A stretch of DNA of 64,000 nucleotides from Parapontixanthobacter sp963736595. GTDB lineage: Bacteria; Pseudomonadota; Alphaproteobacteria; Sphingomonadales; Sphingomonadaceae. The stretch covers positions 1 through 64,000 of the forward strand of contig CAVTPG010000002.1 of the NCBI GenBank assembly GCA_963736595.1, read 5' to 3'. The notes beneath the pieces are model-generated. The model saw only the letters and a list, made by a program, of their open reading frames with translations, was not told the origin of the DNA and made no database searches. The translations under genes were made by a program, and so were the position numbers. Positions within the stretch are counted from its first letter, which is position 1. Each line of letters begins with the position of its first letter. Positions 36,384 to 45,001 of this stretch are shown here, piece by piece.

Positions 36384-38004
36384 CGGCAAAGTCGCGTGGT
36401 GGTCCGCTCGGCAAACCCCACCACGCGATCACAACACCGAATGCCACAACAATCCACGTGTACCACAATCCGGCGTAAATATCGCCGGTGCGTGCTACGA
36501 TAATCCCGGAGATCAGCGGCAGGAAACCGCCCAGATACCCGGCTCCAATATGATAGGGGATGGACATGGAGCTGTAACGAATACGCGGTGGGAACATCTC
36601 CGAGAGCAGCGCCGCGACCGACCCGTAAGTCAGCGCCGACAATGCGCCCAGCACCAGCAGCAACCCAAGAATCCCGGCAATCGCACCCGGTGTCGGCACT
36701 TGCCGCGAGAAGTCATAGCCATATCCGCTCAGGACTTCCTGAAGGCCATCACGGCGCACACTGCCATCGGACAGCCATGCATCGGGAATCGCGACAGCGT
36801 CACCGCCAAGCGACATTCCGACAGTGTCGCCCGGCTCCAGATCATAGCGAACGCCGCTGGCGGTCAATGTGCCAAGCAATTTCCCGCAATCGCTTTGCTC
36901 GCGGTCGAACAATTCGGCAAAAGGATCGGTCGAGCATTCCGGGCCGGTTACGACCACCGGATTGCGCTCCGCTGCCGCAGCCAGTGCAGGATTGGCAAGA
37001 TGTCCCATCGCCCAGAAGATCGGGAACAGGAGCAGCAAGGTCAGCAGCGCGCCGACAATAATCGGTTTTTTGCGCCCGACCTTGTCCGACCATTTGCCGA
37101 CGACGAGGTAGAACCCCATCGAAATTGCGCCAGCGGCCAGCAGGATCAGCTCGACCGTGAATTCATCCAGTCGCATATCGCGCTGCAGAAATGACAGGCC
37201 GGAGAAAAAGGCGGTGTACCAAATGGTGGTCAAAACACCGGTCACGCCGAACAACGCCACAAAAATGCGCTTTTTGTTGCCGGGATAAGTAAAACTTTCG
37301 ACGAACGGGTTTTTGGCCGTCTCGCCCGCTTCTTTCATGGCAAGAAATACCGGGCTTTCCGACAGTTTCAAGCGCATCCACAGCGAAATGCCGAGCAGAA
37401 TAATCGACAGCAGAAACGGCACGCGCCAGCCCCAATCGGCAAATACATCGGCGGGAAACAGCGCGCGGCAAGCGAGCACGACGACGATGCTGAGAACGAA
37501 CCCTCCGGCCACGCTGGCTTGGATAAAACTCGTGTAAAATCCGCGCTTTTCCGGCGGCGCGTGTTCGGCGACATAGATCGCTGCTCCGCCATATTCTCCG
37601 CCCAGCGCAAGGCCTTGCAGGATACGCAGCACGATAACGATTGCGGGCGCCCATAGTCCGATACTGGCAGCGCTAGGGACCAGCCCGACGCCAGCGGTCG
37701 CAATGCCCATCAGCGTCACCGTCACCAGAAACGTGTATTTGCGCCCCAATTTATCGCCCAGAAATCCGAACAGGATCGCGCCCAATGGCCGAAATCCGAA
37801 GCCGATCGCAAATCCGGCCCAGACCAGCAGCACTTGCAGCGTCTCGTTATCGCTGGGAAAAAATGCCGCGCCGATCAGCGTGAACAGCGTCCCGTAAATG
37901 AAGAAATCGTACCATTCGAACACCGTCCCGGCCGACGACGCGGCAATGACCAGCCGGATTTCCTTATCGCTCGGTTGCCGGGTTGCTAACGCTGCATCGG
38001 ACAT
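36373..38004 (-). CDS. MFS transporter, metabolite:H+ symporter type, with large loop
   Basis: A 543-aa inner-membrane carrier of the MHS branch of the major facilitator superfamily (SGTVFEWYDFFIYGTL; GDKLGRKYTFLVTV; RILQGLALGGEYGGAAIYVAEHAP). About twelve helices are predicted by eye. Between the helices ending near 340 and starting near 440 lies a hydrophilic insert of about 100 residues with Cys357 and Cys373, which topology would place in the periplasm. MHS carriers of usual length (about 430 aa) lack it. Substrates in this branch include organic acids, proline and betaine; the substrate here is unknown. Confidence 0.87.
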   Translation of the reverse strand: MSDAALATRQPSDKEIRLVIAASSAGTVFEWYDFFIYGTLFTLIGAAFFPSDNETLQVLLVWAGFAIGFGFRPLGAILFGFLGDKLGRKYTFLVTVTLMGIATAGVGLVPSAASIGLWAPAIVIVLRILQGLALGGEYGGAAIYVAEHAPPEKRGFYTSFIQASVAGGFVLSIVVVLACRALFPADVFADWGWRVPFLLSIILLGISLWMRLKLSESPVFLAMKEAGETAKNPFVESFTYPGNKKRIFVALFGVTGVLTTIWYTAFFSGLSFLQRDMRLDEFTVELILLAAGAISMGFYLVVGKWSDKVGRKKPIIVGALLTLLLLFPIFWAMGHLANPALAAAAERNPVVVTGPECSTDPFAELFDREQSDCGKLLGTLTASGVRYDLEPGDTVGMSLGGDAVAIPDAWLSDGSVRRDGLQEVLSGYGYDFSRQVPTPGAIAGILGLLLVLGALSALTYGSVAALLSEMFPPRIRYSSMSIPYHIGAGYLGGFLPLISGIIVARTGDIYAGLWYTWIVVAFGVVIAWWGLPSGPPRDFADDI

Positions 38005-38039
38005 GGTTTGGCCCCTCTCATTATTTTATGCGAGCAGCC

Positions 38040-38465
38040 TTAGCTATGGCCGTGAACTTTGGAAAGCACAGCAAGGGCGGCCTTCCACGGCAGCAGGATC
38101 GCCTCATGTCGGGCAGGATGCGGCAATGCGACGGACAGCGTAGCAAGGCCGGGCCAGTCCGGCATCTCGCCCTCACCCGACAACCAGAGAGGCAAGCCTT
38201 GTGCGATGGTAGCGATCCGCTCTCGATCATGTAGATTGGCCGATGCGAGAAAGATTGCCGCCGCAGCCTGTCCCACCGCACAGGCCGACACGCTCGCACC
38301 CAATTTACCCAAGTCCGAGGGGTCGCAGGCGATCGTCACTTCGCTGCCGCACGTGCGGGAGCGCGCAGTTGCTTTGCAAGCCATGTCATCGCTTACGGGA
38401 TAGTCGGCCAAGCGCATCGCCAGCCCCAGCAATTCCCGATTGTATAATTTGTCGCTTGTGGCCAT
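38040..38465 (-). CDS. IscU/NifU-N-like iron-sulfur scaffold-related protein
   Basis: A 141-aa protein resembling the NifU N-terminal/IscU fold: ELLGLAMRLADYP, then Cys39 in RSRTCGSEV and Cys62 in SACAVGQAAAA. These match the first two cluster ligands of IscU. The third conserved Cys is not apparent; PARHEAILLPWKAAL stands where it would be expected. It may be a degenerate scaffold, or a Suf-system accessory as annotated in related alphaproteobacteria. The ATG directly follows the cvpA stop with no gap. Confidence 0.7.
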   Translation of the reverse strand: MATSDKLYNRELLGLAMRLADYPVSDDMACKATARSRTCGSEVTIACDPSDLGKLGASVSACAVGQAAAAIFLASANLHDRERIATIAQGLPLWLSGEGEMPDWPGLATLSVALPHPARHEAILLPWKAALAVLSKVHGHS

Positions 38466-38990
38466 CTACTCGCTGTCGGCTGCTTGCGATGCGCGCTGGC
38501 GTGAACGCCGCTCTCCGATCATCTGCACCATGCTGCGCGAACTCGCATCCACGAATTCGTAGCTGCGCGCTGTGGCAATCCAGTTAGGCCGCCCTTTCGC
38601 GCCCCAGATCGTATCGAAACCCAGCACTAGAACCGAGAACGCGATGACGACGATGATCAAGCCTTTCATGGCTCCAAAAGCGAAGCCTAAGGTCCGGTCG
38701 ATAAAGCCCAATACCGATCCGCGCGCCGCTTTGCCTGCATTATTCGCGATCACTTTCATCGCGGCATAAGGAATAAGCAGCAACAGGACGAAGGCGAAAA
38801 TGGAGGTGGTCGCGGTATCGCCCAATTGCGTAGCCAATTGATCGGTCAGCGGTTTGTGCAGCACCCGGATCGCGGCAATCGCCAAAACCCAGGCGAATAG
38901 CGACAAAACTTCCTGCACGATGCCGCGCATAAAGCCGCCAATGGCGGCGATGCCGGTGATTACCAGCACGATGATGTCGAAACCTGTCAT
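38466..38990 (-). CDS. cvpA: CvpA family membrane protein
   Basis: A 174-aa protein with four hydrophobic helices (about 3-21, 28-46, 64-82, 102-123), starting MTGFDIIVLVITGIAAIGGFMRGIVQEVLSL, which is the CvpA/colicin V production signature. E. coli CvpA is needed for colicin V secretion and bile tolerance; the role here is unknown. The tail is charged and cytosolic (SSRSMVQMIGERRSRQRAS). A GTG two codons upstream (38996) is a possible start. It lies 27 bp after radA on the same strand. Confidence 0.88.
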   Translation of the reverse strand: MTGFDIIVLVITGIAAIGGFMRGIVQEVLSLFAWVLAIAAIRVLHKPLTDQLATQLGDTATTSIFAFVLLLLIPYAAMKVIANNAGKAARGSVLGFIDRTLGFAFGAMKGLIIVVIAFSVLVLGFDTIWGAKGRPNWIATARSYEFVDASSRSMVQMIGERRSRQRASQAADSE

Positions 38991-39017
38991 AACCACCCCG
39001 GCATTAGCGGTATCGGG

Positions 39018-40385
39018 TTAATTGCCCGTCATCGCGCGGTCAACGAGGTTTATCAATTGCGGCATCCCTGCATATTGCAAATCCTTTGCCGGATTATCGA
39101 CATCCGACGGTCCGAACCCCTTGGTAAAGCCCAGTTTCGCCGCTTCTTTTAGCCGCAATCCGACATGAGCCACCGGGCGAATTTCCCCGGCCAGCGAGAC
39201 TTCGCCCAGCCAGACGCTGTGTTTGGGGAGCGGTTTGTCGGCCAGTGCGGACACCAGTGCCGCTGCCACTGCCAGATCGGCTGCCGGATCGGCCAGGCGA
39301 TAACCGCCCGCTACGTTCAAATACACTTCGGCGGATGAGAAATTGAGGCCACAGCGCGATTCGAGGACCGCCAGCAGCATCGCCAACCGGCCATTGTCCC
39401 ACCCTACGACGGCGCGGCGCGGCGTAGCGCCCGATTGCAATCGCACGATCAACGCCTGTATCTCGATCAGCACAGGCCGCGTGCCTTCGATCGCAGGGAA
39501 GACTGCGCTGCCCGCCATCGGCTCGTCACGCCCGGACAAAAATAGCATGGAGGGGTTGGCGACTTCTTCCAGACCGTCGCCCGCCATGGCGAATACCCCG
39601 ATCTCATCGACTGCACCGAAGCGGTTTTTCAACGCGCGCAAAATCCGGTATTGGTGACTGCGCTCGCCTTCGAAGCTCATCACGACATCGACCATATGTT
39701 CCAGCACGCGCGGTCCGGCGATGCTGCCATCCTTTGTGACGTGGCCGACCAGCACCAGCGCGACGCCGTTTTGCTTGGCATAGCGGATCAGCTCGAACGC
39801 ACAGCCGCGCACCTGGCTGACCGATCCCGGCGCGCCTTCGATCGTGTCGGAATACATCGTCTGGATCGAATCGATGACCAGCAAACCGGGCGTATCCATC
39901 TGCGACAAGGTTGTAAGAATATCGCGCACCGATGTGGCCGCCGCCAGCTTCACCGGCGCATCGGCCAGCCCCAGCCGCGCAGCCCGCAAGCGCACTTGTC
40001 CCGCCGCTTCTTCCCCGCTGACATAGCAAGTCGCCAAACCGCTTAACGCCATTTTGGCCGCCGCCTGCAACAACAATGTGGACTTCCCGATACCCGGATC
40101 GCCGCCCATCAAAATCGCCGATCCCGGCACCAGCCCACCGCCCAGCGCGCGGTCGAATTCGGCCAGGCCCGTCGCTTGACGCACCGGCAGCTTGCCCGGC
40201 TGATCCAGATCGACAAATTGCACAGGCCGCCCGCCGCTCGACAAATCGTGCTTTTGCGAAAACACTGTCGCCGGCGCATCTTCGATCAGCGTGTTCCACT
40301 CCGCACAATCGGGACATTGACCCTGCCAGCGATGCGACACGCCGCCGCAGGACTGACAGACATATTTGCGTTTCGGTTTTGCCAT
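39018..40385 (-). CDS. radA: DNA repair protein RadA
   Basis: A 455-aa RecA-like helicase promoting branch migration in recombination. The order is a four-Cys zinc finger (YVCQSCGGVSHRWQGQCPDC), the ATPase with Walker A GGDPGIGKSTLLLQ and the RadA-specific KNRFG motif (LKNRFGAVDEIG), and a Lon-type C-terminal domain (GGYRLADPAADLAVAAAL). The start ATG 40385 (MAKPKRKYVC) is preferred to a 12-residue extension. It diverges from the patatin gene over 71 bp, and cvpA follows it. Confidence 0.96.
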   Translation of the reverse strand: MAKPKRKYVCQSCGGVSHRWQGQCPDCAEWNTLIEDAPATVFSQKHDLSSGGRPVQFVDLDQPGKLPVRQATGLAEFDRALGGGLVPGSAILMGGDPGIGKSTLLLQAAAKMALSGLATCYVSGEEAAGQVRLRAARLGLADAPVKLAAATSVRDILTTLSQMDTPGLLVIDSIQTMYSDTIEGAPGSVSQVRGCAFELIRYAKQNGVALVLVGHVTKDGSIAGPRVLEHMVDVVMSFEGERSHQYRILRALKNRFGAVDEIGVFAMAGDGLEEVANPSMLFLSGRDEPMAGSAVFPAIEGTRPVLIEIQALIVRLQSGATPRRAVVGWDNGRLAMLLAVLESRCGLNFSSAEVYLNVAGGYRLADPAADLAVAAALVSALADKPLPKHSVWLGEVSLAGEIRPVAHVGLRLKEAAKLGFTKGFGPSDVDNPAKDLQYAGMPQLINLVDRAMTGN

Positions 40386-40456
40386 GCCCCCGCAGATAGT
40401 AAGAACATAGACAGAACGCAATTGCCATCGCGCGAAAGCCCCGCCATGGTGCGATT

Positions 40457-42823
40457 ATGCGGCAAAAAGAGCTTCGGATTGCGCTGATATGTTACGGCGG
40501 TGTCAGCCTGGCGGTCTATATGCACGGCGTGACCAAGGAAGTTTGGCATCTGGCGCGTGCCAGCCGCGATTTTCACGGGCAAGCCGATCGAGCCGAAGGC
40601 TCATGCGGGGTCTATCGCGATTTGCTGGAACAGATCGAACGCGATCACGGGCTGCGTCTGCGCGTGCTCCCTGACATTCTGACGGGAGCCAGCGCGGGCG
40701 GCATCAATGCAGTGTTTCTGGCCGATGCCATTCATTCGGGGCATTCGCTGGAACCACTGACCGATCTGTGGCTGGAAATGGCGGATATCGATCAGTTGGT
40801 CGACCCCGACGCACGGCCGATGTGGCGGTTCGCAAAATTCTGGGCGCAGCCACTTGCGTGGTGGCTGATGCGGCGGCCCGGCAGTCTGGTGAGCGAAAGC
40901 GTTGCGCCTGAAACCCGCACCGAAGTCGCGCGCAAAGTCTCCAATCTGGTGCGCGGGCGCTGGTTCAGGCCGCCTTTTTCGGGCTATGGTTTCAGCAAAT
41001 TGCTCTACAACGCCATCCAGACGATGCGCGGCACTGTGCCAGAAAACCCGCTTTTGCCACGCGGTCATCCGGTCGATTTGTTCGTGACCACCACAGATTT
41101 TCGCGGACATACCGAATTGCTGCGTTTGAACAGCCCGCCACTGGTCGAGGAAACCGAGCATCGTTTGCCGATTGACTTCACTGCGAAGGTGCCACGCGAC
41201 GGCGGGATCGGGCTGGCCGATCCATTGGCGCTGACGCTGGCAGCGCGCGCAACAGCCAGCTTTCCCGGTGCTTTCCCGCCGCTGCGGTTGGAGGAAATCG
41301 ACCGTCTCAGTGCAACCGAGCAGCGGACATGGTCGGGCCGTGAGAGCTTCCTTGAACGGATCATGCCGATGCACATGAAGGCGGGACGCGAAAACACGGC
41401 ATCGCTGATCGATGGCTCGGTGCTCGTCAATGCGCCGTTCGCCGGAGCCATCGCTGCTTTGCCGCAACGCCCCGTCCAGCGCGAAGTCGATCGGCGGTTT
41501 GTGTATATCGATCCGCGCCCCGATCGTAGCGGCTCTTTGGAAGATGCAAAACTAGACGAGCCGGTCGGGTTTTTTGCGGCCATCTTCGGGTCGCTTTCGA
41601 CCATTCCGCGCGAGCAGCCGATCCGCGACAATCTGGAAGTTCTGGCAGAACAATCGCGTGAAGCTGCGCGCATTCAGCAGATCATCAAGGCGTTGCGCGA
41701 CGAGGTCGAAGGTCAAGTGGAGAGACTGTTCGGGCGCACGTTCTTTATGAATACGCCGACCCCGCGGCGGCTGAAAAACTGGCGCGCCAAAGCGCAGCAA
41801 TCCGCCGCCGAGCAAGCCGGTTTCGCTTTTCAAGCTTATGCGCAAAGCAAGTTTACTGCGATTATCGAGCGGTTGGCGAGCCTGACCGCAGATGCGATGC
41901 CTGAACCCGGCGCTCTGGATGCGTCCACCATCGCCGTCCTGCTTCGCAGCGAGCTGGAGCGGCGCGGCCTCACGTCACTGGCCGGGACTGATGGCGGGGC
42001 CAATGCGGATGCGGTGGCGTTTTTCCGCGCGCATGACGTGCAGTTCCGTTTGCGGCGGCTGCGCCTGCTCGCTCGCAGGCTGGCGCGTGACTGGGAAACC
42101 GATCCCGACATTCCCGATGAAGCATTGGAGACAGCGCGCCGCGCGATTTACGACATATTGCGGTTGTATTTCGAGCGGGAAAGCGCGGACAATCTGGGTC
42201 TGGAATTCGCTCTGGCTGCTAGTAATGTGGCCAGCGATCCGGGCGCAGTGCTGGATCTAATTGCCGCGCGCCGTTTGCTGCCGGAAATGGATGAGCGCGC
42301 CGAGCAGATGCTGGCCGAGGCAATGACCGCCATGCCCAAAGATTTAAAGCGGCGGATGCTGCTTACCTATCTCGGCTTTCCCTATTACGACATCGCAACG
42401 CTGCCTTTGCTGCGTAACGAGGCCTATAACGAGTATGATCCGGTCAAGGTTGATCGCATATCGCCGGACGATGCCCGCTCGATCCGCGAAGGCGGGACAC
42501 GCGCCACTTTGCGCGGGATCGAATTTTACAATTTCGGCGCGTTTTTCAGCCGCGCCTATCGCGAGAACGATTATCTTTGGGGCCGCTTGCACGGGGCGGA
42601 ACGGATGATCGACCTGGTTTGCTCCACCGTAGAAGGCGGCGTTAGTCCCGACATTTGCCGATCCTATAAGCGCAAGGCGTTTTTGGCGGTGCTGGATTCA
42701 GAGCAAGGGCGGCTGACGCGCAATCCCGGTCTGATCGAGCGGTTGCGGGCCGAAGTGGATGAACGCCTGCCTGTGCAACCAGTGCCGCCCGCCGAGGGCG
42801 ATAATGGTCACAGCGATTCGTAA
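40457..42823 (+). CDS. Patatin-like phospholipase with DUF3376-type C-terminus
   Basis: A 788-aa protein of the patatin-related family described as TIGR03607. The N-terminal patatin hydrolase has an oxyanion-type loop (ICYGGVSLAVYMHGV), the nucleophile Ser79 in TGASAGGINAVFLAD, and the Asp of the dyad at residue 319 in SLIDGSVLVNAPFAGAI. The remaining roughly 450 residues are mostly helical and charged, consistent with DUF3376. A phospholipase or acyl-hydrolase activity is likely. No signal peptide or membrane segment is clear. The last 16 bp overlap the convergent metallo-hydrolase gene. Confidence 0.88.
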   Translation: MRQKELRIALICYGGVSLAVYMHGVTKEVWHLARASRDFHGQADRAEGSCGVYRDLLEQIERDHGLRLRVLPDILTGASAGGINAVFLADAIHSGHSLEPLTDLWLEMADIDQLVDPDARPMWRFAKFWAQPLAWWLMRRPGSLVSESVAPETRTEVARKVSNLVRGRWFRPPFSGYGFSKLLYNAIQTMRGTVPENPLLPRGHPVDLFVTTTDFRGHTELLRLNSPPLVEETEHRLPIDFTAKVPRDGGIGLADPLALTLAARATASFPGAFPPLRLEEIDRLSATEQRTWSGRESFLERIMPMHMKAGRENTASLIDGSVLVNAPFAGAIAALPQRPVQREVDRRFVYIDPRPDRSGSLEDAKLDEPVGFFAAIFGSLSTIPREQPIRDNLEVLAEQSREAARIQQIIKALRDEVEGQVERLFGRTFFMNTPTPRRLKNWRAKAQQSAAEQAGFAFQAYAQSKFTAIIERLASLTADAMPEPGALDASTIAVLLRSELERRGLTSLAGTDGGANADAVAFFRAHDVQFRLRRLRLLARRLARDWETDPDIPDEALETARRAIYDILRLYFERESADNLGLEFALAASNVASDPGAVLDLIAARRLLPEMDERAEQMLAEAMTAMPKDLKRRMLLTYLGFPYYDIATLPLLRNEAYNEYDPVKVDRISPDDARSIREGGTRATLRGIEFYNFGAFFSRAYRENDYLWGRLHGAERMIDLVCSTVEGGVSPDICRSYKRKAFLAVLDSEQGRLTRNPGLIERLRAEVDERLPVQPVPPAEGDNGHSDS

Positions 42824-43692
42824 ATCATTTCGACAAAATCATCGGCATTGCGAAAGCCCTGCTCGCCTTCGTTAAATCCTGCCAGTGGCTTGGCCGCTTT
42901 GGCATCGGCGAGGCTCATACCTTGCTCAAAGAGTGGACGAACGCGATCCACCATCGCGCCGATTGACGCGCGATAAGCGACCAGTTCGGCCTTGTTCGAC
43001 ATCGGGCCGTGACCCGGAATGACCTTGGTTTCATCGTCGATCATCGCGATCACCAAATCGAGTGAATTCATCGCGTTCAGCACATTGCCGCCACTCGAAA
43101 TGTCCATGTAGGGAAAGCCGTCGATCTGAAAATACAAGTCACCCATATGGATGACATTGTCCTCGCGCCAGCGCACCACACTGTCGCCATCGGTATGGCC
43201 GCCGCCGATGAACATGACATCCACCGTATCGCCATTGACGTGCATCGTGACGCCTTGCCCGAACGTCACAACCGGCAGGGCTTCTTTGGCAGCCGGAGCA
43301 ATCGGGCGCTCACCCTCGCGTCCTTCGGCCAGACGCTTGCGGACATTGTGATGCGCGAAAATTTGCGCACCTTTCTTGCCGAGGTTTTCATTCCCGCCGG
43401 TATGATCGCCATGCCAGTGGGTGTTGATGAGATAAGCGACGGGACTTGCGCCCAAATCAGCCACGGCCGCTTCGATTTTGCCGGTTAGTGGCGCAAACTG
43501 GTCATCCACCAGAATGGTGCCATCTTCGCCGTGACTGACGCCGATATTTCCGCCAGCGCCAAACAGGACCGCGATGCCCGGTGCGATTTCTTCCGTGGTG
43601 ATCTCGACATCGCTGAAATCGCGCTGAGCCATGGCAGGCGAGGCGGTCAGGGCTGCAAAACTGGTCAGCAGGCAGGCGTGGCGGATGTTCAT
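42808..43692 (-). CDS. Secreted metallo-beta-lactamase-fold hydrolase
   Basis: A 294-aa protein. A signal peptide (residues 1-23, ending AMAQ) is followed by an MBL domain with the zinc motif NTHWHGDHTGG, a third histidine in GGGHTDGDSVV, and IPGHGPMSNKAEL. The WHGDH form resembles subclass B3-like and other periplasmic MBL proteins, but the B1/B3 hallmarks cannot be decided by eye, so calling it a beta-lactamase would be unsafe. The ATG at 43692 is chosen for the signal peptide. The 117-bp gap upstream to dnaJ holds no gene that I can see. Confidence 0.85.
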   Translation of the reverse strand: MNIRHACLLTSFAALTASPAMAQRDFSDVEITTEEIAPGIAVLFGAGGNIGVSHGEDGTILVDDQFAPLTGKIEAAVADLGASPVAYLINTHWHGDHTGGNENLGKKGAQIFAHHNVRKRLAEGREGERPIAPAAKEALPVVTFGQGVTMHVNGDTVDVMFIGGGHTDGDSVVRWREDNVIHMGDLYFQIDGFPYMDISSGGNVLNAMNSLDLVIAMIDDETKVIPGHGPMSNKAELVAYRASIGAMVDRVRPLFEQGMSLADAKAAKPLAGFNEGEQGFRNADDFVEMIYESL

Positions 43693-43809
43693 AGATTTGG
43701 TCCCTCGGATCGATACAGCAATTGCCCTATCGCTACGCCGGAGGAACACATCTGTCGAGAGGGCGTAAGCGCATAGTCGCGCCGCAGCCTTGTCAGCCGC
43801 TGCTAAAAC

Positions 43810-44928
43810 CTAAGCGCCAAACGCGCCTTTCAGCTTGTCGAAAAATCCGCGCGAGGCAGGGCATTCATCGCCCGTTTCGGTCTCGCTGAATTGTTGCAGG
43901 ATTTCGCGTTGTTGCTTGCTAAGCTTCGTGGGTGTTTCAACCTGAATTTCCACCACCAGATCGCCGCGCCCGCGCCCTTGCAGCACCGGCATACCCGCGC
44001 CGCGTTTGCGAAGCTGCTTGCCCGACTGAATGCCGGCAGGAATTTCAATCGTATTCGTTTCGCCCGACATATCGGGAATATCGACCGAGCCGCCTAGTGC
44101 AGCCGTGGTAAAGCTGATCGGAACGCGCGTGGCCAAAGTCGTGCCTTCGCGTTCGAACACATCATGGCGGCGAATATGCACGAAAATATACAAATCGCCC
44201 GGAGGCGCGCCGCGTGGTCCGGCCTCGCCCTTACCCGACAAGCGGATGCGCGTGCCATTATCGACCCCGGGCGGCACGTCGACTGCAAGGTTCTGCGCCA
44301 CATCGACGCGCCCTTCACCCCGACAATCACCACATGGTGCTTCGATCACTTCGCCGCGACCGTGGCAATTGGGGCATGGACGCTCGACAACGAAAAAGCC
44401 TTGCTTCGCGCGGACTTTGCCGTGGCCATTGCACATATTACAGCCAGTGACGCCGGTGCCGGGTTCCGCGCCGGAGCCATCGCACGTGTCGCAAGTTTGC
44501 GAGACTTCGACTTCGATTTCAGTGGATTTGCCGTGGAATGCGTCTTCCAGCCCGACTTCCATGTCATAGCGCATATCCGCGCCACGCCGCGCCTGCTGGC
44601 GACTGCCTCCGCCAAAGGCGCTGCCGAAGATCGTTTCGAATATGTCGCCGATATCGCCGAAATCCTGTCCGGCTTGCCCGCCGCCGCCCATGCCTTGCTC
44701 GAAAGCCGCATGACCAAAGCGATCGTAAGCGGCGCGCTTTTGCGGGTCTTTCAAGCATTCATAGGCTTGCCCGACCACTTTGAATTGCGCCTCGCACTCG
44801 GCATCGCCCGGATTGCGGTCCGGGTGATATTTCATGGCGAGTTTACGATAAGCGGATTTGATCGTCGCGCCATCGGCGTCGCGACTGACTTCCAACACTT
44901 CGTAAAAGTCGATTTGCGTGGCTGGCAT
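43810..44928 (-). CDS. dnaJ: Chaperone DnaJ (Hsp40)
   Basis: A 372-aa co-chaperone that stimulates DnaK ATPase and binds unfolded proteins. The J-domain (residues 1-70) has the HPD motif in KYHPDRNPGD. A Gly/Phe region (GGGGQAGQDFGDIGD) and four zinc-binding repeats follow (CDTCDGSG, CNMCNGHG, CPNCHGRG, CGDCRGEG), so it is a type A DnaJ. The ATG at 44928 (MPATQIDFYEVLEV) is preferred to a 15-residue extension. It is encoded after dnaK in the same direction, 73 bp away across a strong hairpin. Confidence 0.97.
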   Translation of the reverse strand: MPATQIDFYEVLEVSRDADGATIKSAYRKLAMKYHPDRNPGDAECEAQFKVVGQAYECLKDPQKRAAYDRFGHAAFEQGMGGGGQAGQDFGDIGDIFETIFGSAFGGGSRQQARRGADMRYDMEVGLEDAFHGKSTEIEVEVSQTCDTCDGSGAEPGTGVTGCNMCNGHGKVRAKQGFFVVERPCPNCHGRGEVIEAPCGDCRGEGRVDVAQNLAVDVPPGVDNGTRIRLSGKGEAGPRGAPPGDLYIFVHIRRHDVFEREGTTLATRVPISFTTAALGGSVDIPDMSGETNTIEIPAGIQSGKQLRKRGAGMPVLQGRGRGDLVVEIQVETPTKLSKQQREILQQFSETETGDECPASRGFFDKLKGAFGA

Positions 44929-44950
44929 TGGTATTCCCGTCCAAAACCGA

Positions 44951-44983
44951 ACCGCCACCGATGCTATCAGCACCGATGGCGGT
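44951..44983 (-). terminator. Hairpin in the dnaK-dnaJ gap
   Basis: A stem of 14 pairs (44951-44964 with 44970-44983, including two G-T wobbles) encloses a 5-nt loop. On the transcribed minus strand it lies 18 bp after the dnaK stop and is followed only by a short T-run (TCGGTTTTGG). It could be an attenuating terminator that lowers dnaJ relative to dnaK, or a processing or stabilising hairpin. No separate dnaJ promoter was recognised. Confidence 0.5.
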
Positions 44984-45001
44984 CATTGTCATTTCAAGCG
45001 A

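Noticed and set aside
42808..43692. A class B beta-lactamase resistance gene
   Set aside because: The fold and zinc motif fit many secreted MBL hydrolases. Subclass-defining residues could not be established by eye, so resistance should not be inferred.
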